Positions 1 to 7,073 of a stretch of DNA of 17,280 nt are shown here, one piece after another. This DNA comes from Bacteriovoracaceae bacterium UBA2428 (GTDB lineage: Bacteria > Bdellovibrionota > UBA2428). The translations under genes and the position numbers were made by a program. The notes beneath the pieces were generated by a model. The model saw only the letters and a list, made by a program, of their open reading frames with translations. It was not told where the DNA came from and did not search any database. The stretch lies in NCBI GenBank assembly GCA_002343545.1, contig DDRA01000119.1, positions 1-17,280 on the forward strand. Reading direction: 5' to 3'. Within the stretch, counting starts at the first letter, position 1, and the number at the start of each line of letters is the position of its first letter.

Positions 1-1069
1 GCACGTTGCCCGGCCACTCGTAGCCCTTTAACCAGTCGAGCAGCTCGGAAGTCAGGTCCGCCAACGGACCGCCCTGCTCCACGGCGTGCAGACGAACGAA
101 GAACTTGGCGAGCTCGGGAACATCCGTCAGGCGCTCCCTCAAAGGAGGCACGTGAAGGGAAAGAACTTTCAGGCGATGATAGAGGTCCTCGCGCAGCTTG
201 CCCTCGGCCACGAGCTGATCCGCGTCGCGGGCGAGCGAAGCGACGATCCGGGCCGGGGTCCGGATGGACTCGTGTCCACCGACCCTCGTGAACGTTCTCT
301 CTTCGAGAACGCGCAAGAGTTTGCCTTGGGCGGCCAGACTGAGCTCCGCGACGCCGTCGAAATAAATCGTGCCCGACGCCGCCTCGTCGAAGCGCCCGGG
401 GCGCACGCCGTCGCGCTCAGCCGCGCCGAAGAGCTCCGACTCGATGGAATTCTCTTGTAGATGCGCGCAAACAACCTTCACGAAGGGCTCGCGCGAGCGC
501 GGCGAGTTCTGGTGCAGCAAGCGAGCGACCAAGTCCTTACCGGAGCCGTGTTCTCCCAAGACCAGGACGTGGGCCGAACTCGCGGCCGACCGCTCGAGGT
601 CCGCCTTAAAGGCCTGGGCCAGAGAGGAAGATCCGACGAACTGCGCCCGCCCTCTTAATTCCTGCGTCAAGCGGAGGTTCTCGTCCCTCAGGTCGAGGAC
701 CGAGCAGATGTTCTTGAGGACCACCAAGAGTTTCTCGAGCTCGAGCGGCTTCTCGAGGAAGTCGTAGGCGCCGAGGCGAATGGCTTTCAACGCCAACTCG
801 ATGTTGCCGTGGCCACTCATCATGACGACGACGGCCTCGGGAAAACGCGACTGCGTTTCTTGGAGCAACTCGATGCCGTCCCCTTCGGGGAACCAGACGT
901 CAAAGAGCCCGATGTCGAAGGTGCGCGTCTCGAGCAACTTCATGGCCTCGGAAGGCAACGAAGCCGTGACCGTCTCGAACCCTTCGTCCTTGAGGGCGAA
1001 GGCCAACGAGGACTGGATATCCGCCTCGTCATCGACAATTAAGATTGAACGTGGACGACGCGCCACCAT
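1..1069 (-). CDS. ntrX: NtrX/NtrC-type response regulator with degenerate AAA+ domain (C-terminus beyond left edge)
   Basis: Response regulator of the NtrC/NtrX class, partner of the kinase 11 bp upstream. About 356 residues are visible from ATG 1069, which follows an AAGGGGAA ribosome binding site. Receiver domain (about 8-120): acidic pocket VDDE at 12-15, phosphoacceptor Asp57 in LFDVWFP, MMSGHG at 83-88 and Lys107 in EKP. AAA+ domain (about 140 onward): Walker A GEHGSGKD at 172-179 is intact. However, the segment between ELFG (212-215) and GRF (225-227) is only nine residues, AAERDGVRP, where family members have about 14 including GAFTGA. Walker B reads IYFDG (235-239) instead of FLDE, and sensor I reads ASLA instead of AATN. 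REDLYHRL and the final WPGNV are normal; the DNA-binding domain is outside the window. The reading frame is intact through the altered region, so a frameshift does not explain it. It probably binds DNA and works without sigma-54 ATPase activity (inference). The symbol rests on pairing with the NtrY-like kinase. Confidence 0.88.
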   Translation of the reverse strand, partial: MVARRPRSILIVDDEADIQSSLAFALKDEGFETVTASLPSEAMKLLETRTFDIGLFDVWFPEGDGIELLQETQSRFPEAVVVMMSGHGNIELALKAIRLGAYDFLEKPLELEKLLVVLKNICSVLDLRDENLRLTQELRGRAQFVGSSSLAQAFKADLERSAASSAHVLVLGEHGSGKDLVARLLHQNSPRSREPFVKVVCAHLQENSIESELFGAAERDGVRPGRFDEAASGTIYFDGVAELSLAAQGKLLRVLEERTFTRVGGHESIRTPARIVASLARDADQLVAEGKLREDLYHRLKVLSLHVPPLRERLTDVPELAKFFVRLHAVEQGGPLADLTSELLDWLKGYEWPGNV

Positions 1070-1080
1070 GATTCCCCTTT

Positions 1081-3354
1081 TCACACGCCCGAGGTCGGAA
1101 GTTCAAGGACAAAGCGGCCACCCGGCCCGGCCTCGCAGCGAATCCGGCCGCGGTGCTCCGAAGCGATACGACGAACGATCGCCAGACCTAGCCCCATCCC
1201 GGAGGCTTTCGAAGTCACGTAGGGATCGAAGATCTTCTCGCGCATCTCGGCCGAGATACCCGGCCCGTTGTCGACGAAGTCGACGCGAACGAAACCTTCC
1301 CTCGCGTCGAGCCCCAACTCGACCGAGAACTCGGGCGTCGCCGTGCGCGCCTCTTCCATGCTGTGGAGCGCATTATCGGCCAGGTTGACGACCAAACGGC
1401 GGATGTACTCGGAATCCGCCCGCAACCTGGGAAGCGGGATCCCTTGATCGCGAACCACGAAACGGAATCGGACGTCGGGATGCGTGAAACGATAGTCCTC
1501 GAGGATGTCCGCGAGGAAAGTCGCCAGATCTAACTCGCGGAACTTCGGCTCCGGCAACTTGGCGAACTGGGAGAACTCGCGCACCAAGTCCCGGATCACG
1601 CGCACCTGCTTTTGGATCTGCTCGACGCATTCGCGGAACACGGGACCGTCCCGCTCGTCCTCGCGCATGCGTTCGCCCATCCGGCGCTGAAGACGATCGA
1701 CCGAGATCTGGATCGGCGTGAGAGGGTTCTTGATCTCGTGGGCGACCCGACGCGCGACTTCCTGCCAAGCGGCCAGACGCTCGAGGCGTGCGGCATCGGA
1801 AACGTCTTCCAGAATAACGAGCCAGCCCAGCGGAGAACGCCCTTCGTCGATGAGGTGAATCCCCGTCGCGCGAAGCGAACGGACGGCGCTTTCGCGACCC
1901 GAACCGGTGACCTGTTCGAAGATACGGTCCACGGGCTTGCCGGCGGCGACCTCGGCTTCTTCGAGCCAGTTCTTGGCCTCGTCCTCGCGACCGAGGTCGG
2001 GAAAGACTTCCCGCCAACGACGCCCGACCCCATCGCCGAGACCGGGCTCGCGATCGACCGCCGAGAAAGGCCGCGCCTCGGAATTGAGGCGCTGCACTTC
2101 TTTGTTCATGTCCAGAACCACGACCCCGCGGCGGATGCTCGACAGGAGCGTTTCGAGGTAACGCTCCCGTTCCTCGAGTTCGCGCACGAGGGAGATCAAT
2201 TGGGCGTTGGCCTCTTCGAGTTTTCGGCCCCGCTGCCCGACTTCGGAGGCCATGAGGTTGAACGCGGACTTCAGTACCTCGAGGTCGGCCGTCGCACCGG
2301 CGACGAGGGCGCCGCGCGTCGGTCCTACGGTCGGGATGCGGTAATCCCAGCGCCCTTCGCGGAAAGCCTCGGTGCCACGGAGCAGATCCGACACGGGATC
2401 CGTAACGGTTTTCGCGAGGTAGAGACCGAACCAGGACACGACGAAAAGCACGAGCACGAACAACGTCAGAAGAATGAGCGTGTAGTTCGTCTTGAGCGAG
2501 TCTTTGAAAAGCCGGATCTTTTGGTACTCCGAAAAAGCGGAGCGCAACTCGGCCATCCTCGTCTTCAGTCCCAAGGGCACCGTTTGGCTCAGCACGAGTA
2601 CCCCGCGAGAGGCGCCGGAATTCAAGGGCGTGAACTGCTGGACGAGATCGGCGTCGCCGAACTGACGGATGAGCTGGAAGGACTCCCCGCCCAAAGCTCG
2701 CTGCAGAGACTCCACCGCCGCCCGGGGGACCGACCAATCCGCGACGCCTTCCGCCAAGGCGCGGGCGGGCGGGGTCGCCAGGTCGGAGTAGAACTCCAAT
2801 CCTTCGATGGGAATCCGCGCGACCGCTTCGGCCAAGACTTTTGTCTCGACGGCGCGACCGCTCTCGCGGAGCTGAGTCGCGAGCTGGGTCCCGAAGAACG
2901 ACAGGTTTTTCTCGATGCCGCCGTAGTGGACCTCCGTGATGGCTTGGGCGTCGTCCAAAGCGGTCGCGACCTGCGTGCCGAACCAACGATCGAAACCTTG
3001 CCGGATAACCACCGAAGCGCCGACGAAGAGAAGCGCGGACGGCACGAGCGAGAACGCGAGCAGCGACGTGACCATTCGCCAACGCAGGCTGCTGCCGAGT
3101 TTTCCCGTTCGCCGTGCGAGATAAGCGCGAGTCAGGTTCCGGGCGACTAGGAACACGAGGAACATGATCAGGATGACGTTCAGATGCAGGAGACCGAAAT
3201 AGAGGAGGCTCTGGACGAAACCGTACTCGAAACGGCGATTCGTCAGGAAGACCTGCAGCAACGTCGAAACGACGAAGCCAAGCGCGATGAAAATGGCGAC
3301 CCGTCGCTCTCGACGACGCTTGCGCTGCTCAAGATCGGCGCCGTTCCATTCCAT
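1081..3354 (-). CDS. ntrY: NtrY-like membrane sensor histidine kinase
   Basis: A 757-residue inner-membrane histidine kinase that should phosphorylate the adjacent NtrX-like regulator. Visible layout: hydrophobic segments at about 19-37, 52-71 and 95-117; an extracytoplasmic region of about 170 residues (118-288); a further membrane helix at 291-314; HAMP at about 312-372; a short coiled linker; PAS at about 395-525 (RRGVVVLDMNKEVQRLN); HisKA with phosphoacceptor His539 in VAHEIKNPLTP; and HATPase_c with N-box NLADN (657-661), DNGPG (695-699) and GMGLGLAIV (719-727). This three-helix N-terminus plus HAMP-PAS-HisKA order is that of NtrY, longer than soluble NtrB. The ATG at 3354 is the first start after an in-frame TGA, but no clear Shine-Dalgarno precedes it. 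The gene begins 50 bp after lpxC and ends 11 bp before the regulator, so the pair is very likely cotranscribed. The signal sensed cannot be read from sequence. Confidence 0.93.
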   Translation of the reverse strand: MEWNGADLEQRKRRRERRVAIFIALGFVVSTLLQVFLTNRRFEYGFVQSLLYFGLLHLNVILIMFLVFLVARNLTRAYLARRTGKLGSSLRWRMVTSLLAFSLVPSALLFVGASVVIRQGFDRWFGTQVATALDDAQAITEVHYGGIEKNLSFFGTQLATQLRESGRAVETKVLAEAVARIPIEGLEFYSDLATPPARALAEGVADWSVPRAAVESLQRALGGESFQLIRQFGDADLVQQFTPLNSGASRGVLVLSQTVPLGLKTRMAELRSAFSEYQKIRLFKDSLKTNYTLILLTLFVLVLFVVSWFGLYLAKTVTDPVSDLLRGTEAFREGRWDYRIPTVGPTRGALVAGATADLEVLKSAFNLMASEVGQRGRKLEEANAQLISLVRELEERERYLETLLSSIRRGVVVLDMNKEVQRLNSEARPFSAVDREPGLGDGVGRRWREVFPDLGREDEAKNWLEEAEVAAGKPVDRIFEQVTGSGRESAVRSLRATGIHLIDEGRSPLGWLVILEDVSDAARLERLAAWQEVARRVAHEIKNPLTPIQISVDRLQRRMGERMREDERDGPVFRECVEQIQKQVRVIRDLVREFSQFAKLPEPKFRELDLATFLADILEDYRFTHPDVRFRFVVRDQGIPLPRLRADSEYIRRLVVNLADNALHSMEEARTATPEFSVELGLDAREGFVRVDFVDNGPGISAEMREKIFDPYVTSKASGMGLGLAIVRRIASEHRGRIRCEAGPGGRFVLELPTSGV

Positions 3355-3404
3355 AGCGGGAGAGTATCAGTTTGCCGGGCCGAAACCTATATCCGGCGAA
3401 ACGC

Positions 3405-4403
3405 TTAGCGAACGAGAGTTTGCCCGCGGTAGAGACGCGCCTTAACGAGGGCCCCGGTTCGAACGGCTTCCTCCACCGCCCGCAAGTGCATCGAGTGTCC
3501 CGCCTTGTGGACGGTCACGCGTCCCAGGATGGGCGCCCCCAAGAGCGCGAAGTCGCCGACCGCGTCGAGAAGCTTGTGCGCGGCAAGCTCGTCAGGAATC
3601 CGGAGCCCCCCGACGTTCACGACGCGGCCTTCGTCGATCAAGATCGCGTTCGCGAGGCTTCCGCCGCGGGCTAAATTTCGGGCGGCGAGGCTTTCGAGCT
3701 CGTGCCGAAAACCGAAGGTACGGGCGGGCGCGATCTCGCGCGCGAAAGCCTCGAAGGTTTCGAGCGGCTTGGACCAATCGAAGGTAAAGGATTTCTGCTG
3801 GTAAAGCCCCGCGCCGAAATCCACCGAGCAGGCGTATTCCGTTCGCAAAGGCTCGAGGGGCTCGAGCGGGCTCACGATGACGGACTTATCACCGTCCTCG
3901 AGGACATAGCTGCGGACGGGAAGCCATACGGGACGCCATTCCTCCACCATGAGGGAATCGCGCATCATATCCATCCAACCGCTCGCCGAACCGTCCAGCA
4001 CCGGAATCTCGAGCGGCGCCGATTCCAAGCTGCGTTCGCGCACGGGACGGACGCGCAGCCGCAGCGAGGGAAAGCCCGCGGCATGCGCCGCCGCGAGAAG
4101 GTGTTCGATCGTCTTGAGTTCGAAGCGTAGGCGCGAAGGCCCGCGCAGGACGATCGACGTGGAACGCGCGGTGGCGCTGAGACGAGTCCAAAGCGCGGGC
4201 GCTTCGAAGTCGTTGGCTTCGAAGGTGCACACGAAGGAAATCGGAGCCTCCGTGGCCGGCTGGGAGCGCGCCGCTTCGAGCGACACCTCGAATTCTTCTC
4301 CGGTATGAATGCCGATGCCCCGTACGCCAGCCGGCCAGCTTCCCGTCATCGCGGCGTCAGGAGACCCCAACGCAGAATTTGAAGCTCGGCTCTTCACTCC
4401 CAC
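3405..4403 (-). CDS. lpxC: UDP-3-O-acyl-N-acetylglucosamine deacetylase LpxC
   Basis: Zinc hydrolase that removes the acetyl group from UDP-3-O-acyl-GlcNAc, the committed cytoplasmic step of lipid A synthesis. This marks the host as a lipopolysaccharide-making Gram-negative. In 332-codon numbering the visible motifs are GIGIHTGEEF near the start, the catalytic TIEHLLAA (Glu100, His101), PVLDGSASGW (134-143), RTFGF and NLARGGSLANAILID in the second domain, the zinc pair in HKLLDAVGD (His276, Asp280), and KAGHSMHL with general-acid His303. Start choice is uncertain: GTG 4403 has GGTGA just upstream, while ATG 4349 gives 314 residues, closer to the usual 300-310, but has no visible ribosome binding site. 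The first 18 residues do not look like LpxC. It lies between ruvB (120 bp upstream) and the ntrY-like kinase (50 bp downstream), all on one strand. Confidence 0.94.
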   Translation of the reverse strand: MGVKSRASNSALGSPDAAMTGSWPAGVRGIGIHTGEEFEVSLEAARSQPATEAPISFVCTFEANDFEAPALWTRLSATARSTSIVLRGPSRLRFELKTIEHLLAAAHAAGFPSLRLRVRPVRERSLESAPLEIPVLDGSASGWMDMMRDSLMVEEWRPVWLPVRSYVLEDGDKSVIVSPLEPLEPLRTEYACSVDFGAGLYQQKSFTFDWSKPLETFEAFAREIAPARTFGFRHELESLAARNLARGGSLANAILIDEGRVVNVGGLRIPDELAAHKLLDAVGDFALLGAPILGRVTVHKAGHSMHLRAVEEAVRTGALVKARLYRGQTLVR

Positions 4404-4445
4404 ATTTCACCAAATCCCCGCTTTTCGCGAAAGCAAAAACTCTGG

Positions 4446-4475
4446 CAAATAGCTTGAATTTTTGGCCTTTTTCAA
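4446..4475 (-). promoter_or_regulatory. Possible sigma-70-type promoter for lpxC-ntrYX
   Basis: The 120-bp stretch 4404-4523 between ruvB and lpxC is clearly more AT-rich than its surroundings and holds no convincing gene. On the minus strand it contains TTGAAA (4475-4470, five of six matches to the -35 consensus), an 18-base spacer and TATTTG (4451-4446, three of six matches to the -10), about 40 bases upstream of the GTG start of lpxC. The -10 is poor, so this is only a candidate. I saw no strong terminator for ruvB here, so read-through into lpxC is possible. Confidence 0.22.
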
Positions 4476-4523
4476 AAGACGTCGCGGCGTTTGAACCACA
4501 CCGGCGTGTCTTTTTGGCAACAC

Positions 4524-5606
4524 TCAAAAGAGAAGCGGGTCTTCGCGGGTCGCCTCGGGGGCGCGCAATCCCAGATGGGAATAGACCTTGTCGGTGGCGA
4601 TGCGTCCTTTGGGCGTCCGCAACAGGAAGCCTTCTTTCAGCAGGTAGGGCTCCACCGTTTCTTCGAGGGTGGAGCGATCTTCCGAAAGCGAAGCCGCCAA
4701 GGCTTCGACGCCCGCCGGCCCGCCGCGAAAATTTTCGCAAAGGATCTGAAGGTAACGACGATCCAACGGCTGTAATCCGACCTTATCGATATCCAAAAAG
4801 TCCAAGGCTTCGTGAACGGCCTGGGCACCGACGCCACCCGCACCCCGGCTGCGCTTCACTTCCAAGACATCGCGGACCCGCGCCAAAAGGCGGTTCGCGA
4901 TGCGCGGGGTGCCGCGCGAGCGACTCGCGACGGCTTCAATTTGTTCTTCTTCGAGCGAGATCCCGAGCAGTTTCGCCGAACGGCGAAGAATCGCCTTCAT
5001 CTCGCCGAGATCGTAAAAATCGAGATTCAAGGAGATGCCGAAGCGGTCGCGGAAGGGGGCCTGCAAACGACCGGATTGGGTGGTCGCGCCGACGAGCGTG
5101 AAGCGCGGCAAGGGAACCGTCACGGCCTGGGCTCCGACCTCTTTCCCCAAAACGAGCTGGATTTGGAAGTCTTCCATCGCGGGGTAGAGGGTTTCCTCGA
5201 TGGCCCGGCCCAACCGGTGGATCTCGTCGATGAAAAGGACGTCGCCCGGTTGGAGGTTCGTCAGGATCGCGAGCAAATCGACGCTCTTTTCGAGCGAGGG
5301 CCCGGGGGCGAGATGCAAACGTCCCCCCATTTCTTCCGCCACGATATGCGCGAGCGTCGTCTTGCCGAGTCCGGGCGGCCCCGACAAAAGCACGTGATCG
5401 AGCGTCTCGCCGCGACCGCGGGCCGCTTCCATGAAAACGGTCAACTTGCCCTTGGCCGCCGCTTGGCCGATGTAGTCTTGCAGCTTGCGAGGACGCAGCA
5501 CGTTCTCCGAAGGCGCACCGACTCGAGAAGCTTCCGGAGCTTCTTCGCGATTCAGGTCTTCCAACGGAAGCTTGGCTTTTTCCTTGGTGATTTTTCCGTT
5601 CGTCAT
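4524..5606 (-). CDS. ruvB: Holliday junction branch migration ATPase RuvB
   Basis: AAA+ motor that forms hexameric rings on DNA and, with RuvA, drives Holliday-junction branch migration. The 360-residue product from ATG 5606 shows the RuvB opening LRPRKLQDYIGQ (37-48), Walker A GPPGLGKTT (76-84), Walker B LFIDEIHR (124-131), sensor I GATTQSG (173-179), the arginine finger in APFRDRFG (183-190), GTPRIANRLLARVRD (232-246, sensor II), and a C-terminal winged helix ending in GRIATDKVYSHLGL. The open frame extends 34 codons further upstream, but those lie inside ruvA and do not resemble RuvB. ATG 5606 sits 13 bp after the ruvA stop with GGGGA upstream. The roughly 30-residue charged N-terminal tail is slightly longer than usual. 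Third of the ruvC-ruvA-ruvB run. Confidence 0.96.
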   Translation of the reverse strand: MTNGKITKEKAKLPLEDLNREEAPEASRVGAPSENVLRPRKLQDYIGQAAAKGKLTVFMEAARGRGETLDHVLLSGPPGLGKTTLAHIVAEEMGGRLHLAPGPSLEKSVDLLAILTNLQPGDVLFIDEIHRLGRAIEETLYPAMEDFQIQLVLGKEVGAQAVTVPLPRFTLVGATTQSGRLQAPFRDRFGISLNLDFYDLGEMKAILRRSAKLLGISLEEEQIEAVASRSRGTPRIANRLLARVRDVLEVKRSRGAGGVGAQAVHEALDFLDIDKVGLQPLDRRYLQILCENFRGGPAGVEALAASLSEDRSTLEETVEPYLLKEGFLLRTPKGRIATDKVYSHLGLRAPEATREDPLLF

Positions 5607-5619
5607 CTTCAATCCCCGC

Positions 5620-6324
5620 TCAAGGATTCGCGCTGGGCGGACGGGCTTTCGCGCGTCCCCAAAGTTGGAGCATTTTCTTGACCAATTCGGCGACCGGAGC
5701 CGCCTCAATTCCGGGTTCGGCGGACTTCAGCTCTTCGTAAAGTCGTAGCGAATCTTGCGCGCGCAGCCCCAAACGTTCCAGGGCTTCCGAGACGCCGAGG
5801 GGCAGAGCCGTCAGCGCCGGAGCTTGCGAAGCGCGGCGGGATTCCGGTGGCGCCCCGATCGCGCCGACGAAGAGCGGGAGGAATTTTTCCTCGTTAAGCT
5901 TGAGACCCGTGCGCAATTTTTCCAGCGTCTTCGGGCCGACGCCCGAAATTTTAGGCAACGCGCCGCTGACGCGAATGATTTGCGAGAGCCCGGACTTTCC
6001 GAGCGAAGCCAAAATCTGCCCCGCGGTCTTCGGGCCGATCGAGTCCAAATCCGTCAACTGAAGAAAGAGGGCTCGGTCTTCGGGCGTTTCGAAGGAGAAG
6101 AAGAGCTCTTCCGTCTCTCGAATGACGTGAGCGATGAAAACCGGCATCGCTTCCGTGGAGGCGCGCAACCGATCGCGCAGAGCGGAAGAGGGAACTTCGA
6201 GAACCCAGCCCATCCCGACGCTATCCTCGACCGCGACCTGGGTCTCGGACAGGCGCCCAGGCTGATTCCATTCCTGAGGCGCGCGGACGCGCATCGAAAA
6301 TCTAGGCCCGACCGGATAAGCCAT
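5620..6324 (-). CDS. ruvA: Holliday junction DNA-binding protein RuvA (divergent N-terminus)
   Basis: Tetrameric Holliday-junction binder that recruits RuvB. The helix-hairpin-helix pair is clear: LDSIGPKTAGQIL (93-105) and ISGVGPKTLEKLRTGLK (126-142). A C-terminal helical domain, the RuvB contact in the family, lies at about 175-225 after a linker. Domain I is divergent: the canonical MIGRLRG opening is absent, although GRL occurs at 23-25 and MGWVLEVP (38-45) matches the VGYEVHVP strand. IRET (68-71) aligns with VRED of E. coli RuvA, so the second acidic-pin residue (Asp56) is Thr here. The product has 234 residues against about 200 usual. ATG 6324 overlaps the ruvC end by 23 bp. ATG 6294 (224 residues, 7 bp after the ruvC stop) is an alternative and aligns better in length with the usual N-terminus. 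Neither has a strong ribosome binding site at normal spacing. Confidence 0.9.
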   Translation of the reverse strand: MAYPVGPRFSMRVRAPQEWNQPGRLSETQVAVEDSVGMGWVLEVPSSALRDRLRASTEAMPVFIAHVIRETEELFFSFETPEDRALFLQLTDLDSIGPKTAGQILASLGKSGLSQIIRVSGALPKISGVGPKTLEKLRTGLKLNEEKFLPLFVGAIGAPPESRRASQAPALTALPLGVSEALERLGLRAQDSLRLYEELKSAEPGIEAAPVAELVKKMLQLWGRAKARPPSANP

Positions 6325-6841
6325 GGATGCGCGCTAACCTCCCCTTCTCGAGCCACGCGGAGTACGCGATCGCGAGAGCATCGTAAGCATCATAGGGTAG
6401 CGCCTCGACAGTCAAACGGGAAAGGCCCGGGAATCGGAGGGCAACCCCCTTCACGACGGCCGACTTTTCCGCGGCGCCCGATCCCGTCGCGAACTTTTTG
6501 ATACGCGTCGGGGAAATCTCGACGATGCGTTCTTCCGCCTGATCCAGCCCTCGGTGCAGGGCGAGCCTCACGACGCCGCGCGCCTCGGAGAGCTGGAACG
6601 CCGAGGCGACGTTCCGAAAACTCACGGCTTTTTCGAAACCGATCCATCGCGGGTTCCAGCGCTCCGTGAGAGCCGAGATTTCGTCAAAGAGCTTCTCCAA
6701 CCTCGATCCCAAAGGTGGCCGATGACGCCCCGAGACGAGCTCGATGACGCCAACTTCCCGGACTTCGAAGCCGCTCTTCGAAGACTCGAGGACGGCGAAT
6801 CCCGTCCGCTGCGAGCCAGGATCGATGCCGAGGATGATCAC
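6302..6841 (-). CDS. ruvC: Crossover junction endodeoxyribonuclease RuvC
   Basis: Dimeric, metal-dependent resolvase that nicks Holliday junctions symmetrically, acting with RuvAB. From GTG 6841 the product has 179 residues, within the normal range, and starts directly with the RNase H-like strand VIILGIDPGSQRTGFAV. The four catalytic acids are all present: Asp7 (GIDPGS), Glu70 (GFEKAV), and Asp151 and Asp154 (YDAYDALAIA). The motif QLSEARGVVRLAL (83-95) is also typical. The frame stays open further upstream to 7045, but that part overlaps another gene and has no RuvC similarity. GGGAG lies about seven bases before the GTG. The GTG overlaps the stop of the preceding membrane-protein gene in a 4-bp GTGA arrangement, which suggests translational coupling. 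The stop lies inside the start of ruvA. Confidence 0.95.
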   Translation of the reverse strand: MIILGIDPGSQRTGFAVLESSKSGFEVREVGVIELVSGRHRPPLGSRLEKLFDEISALTERWNPRWIGFEKAVSFRNVASAFQLSEARGVVRLALHRGLDQAEERIVEISPTRIKKFATGSGAAEKSAVVKGVALRFPGLSRLTVEALPYDAYDALAIAYSAWLEKGRLARIHGLSGRA

Positions 6842-7020
6842 GCCGAGCTCCCGAAGCGACCGAAAACGACGCCGATCAGGAAGAGCACGGCGCCGAATCC
6901 CAACAAGGTCAGTTCCTGCTTGGGATCGTTGGAACTGAAGCCACGCCAAAGTGCGTAGGGCAAAACGAAAAGCCCCATGAGCTGGAAGCTTCGGCCCAAC
7001 ATCCACAACGCCGATTTCAT
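6838..7020 (-). CDS. Small two-helix membrane protein, unknown function
   Basis: A 60-residue product with two hydrophobic segments, about 8-25 (FQLMGLFVLPYALW) and 38-56 (LTLLGFGAVLFLIGVVFG), joined by a polar loop FSSNDPKQE. It is probably an integral inner-membrane protein. I do not recognise a family. Support for it being real: an ATG start, a membrane-protein composition unlike a random frame, and a 4-bp stop/start overlap with ruvC at 6838-6841. It would be the first gene of the ruvCAB run. No clear Shine-Dalgarno is visible before 7020. It is divergent from the membrane-GNAT gene, with only 53 bp between them, so both promoters must be in or around that gap. Confidence 0.62.
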   Translation of the reverse strand: MKSALWMLGRSFQLMGLFVLPYALWRGFSSNDPKQELTLLGFGAVLFLIGVVFGRFGSSA

Positions 7021-7073
7021 CTGAACTTAAGGCTACCATGGCCACTTCGCTTTGGCGCGATTAGCGTGAAGGC

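Noticed and set aside
398..424. Frameshift as explanation for the missing GAFTGA in the NtrX-like gene
   Set aside because: The ELFG before and GRFDEAASGT after are in the same frame, and the Walker B and sensor I changes occur separately downstream, so one indel error cannot produce the pattern.
1612..3150. A 512-codon plus-strand open frame opposite the histidine kinase
   Set aside because: The minus strand encodes a kinase with all expected motifs over the same bases. The plus-strand translation is Arg/Glu/Asp-rich with no recognisable domain, a typical shadow frame in GC-rich DNA.
4419..4440. Hairpin GCTTT-TCGCG-AAAGC near the lpxC start, considered as a ruvB terminator
   Set aside because: The five-pair stem is short, and on the minus strand the T-run precedes rather than follows it, so it does not fit a terminator for ruvB.
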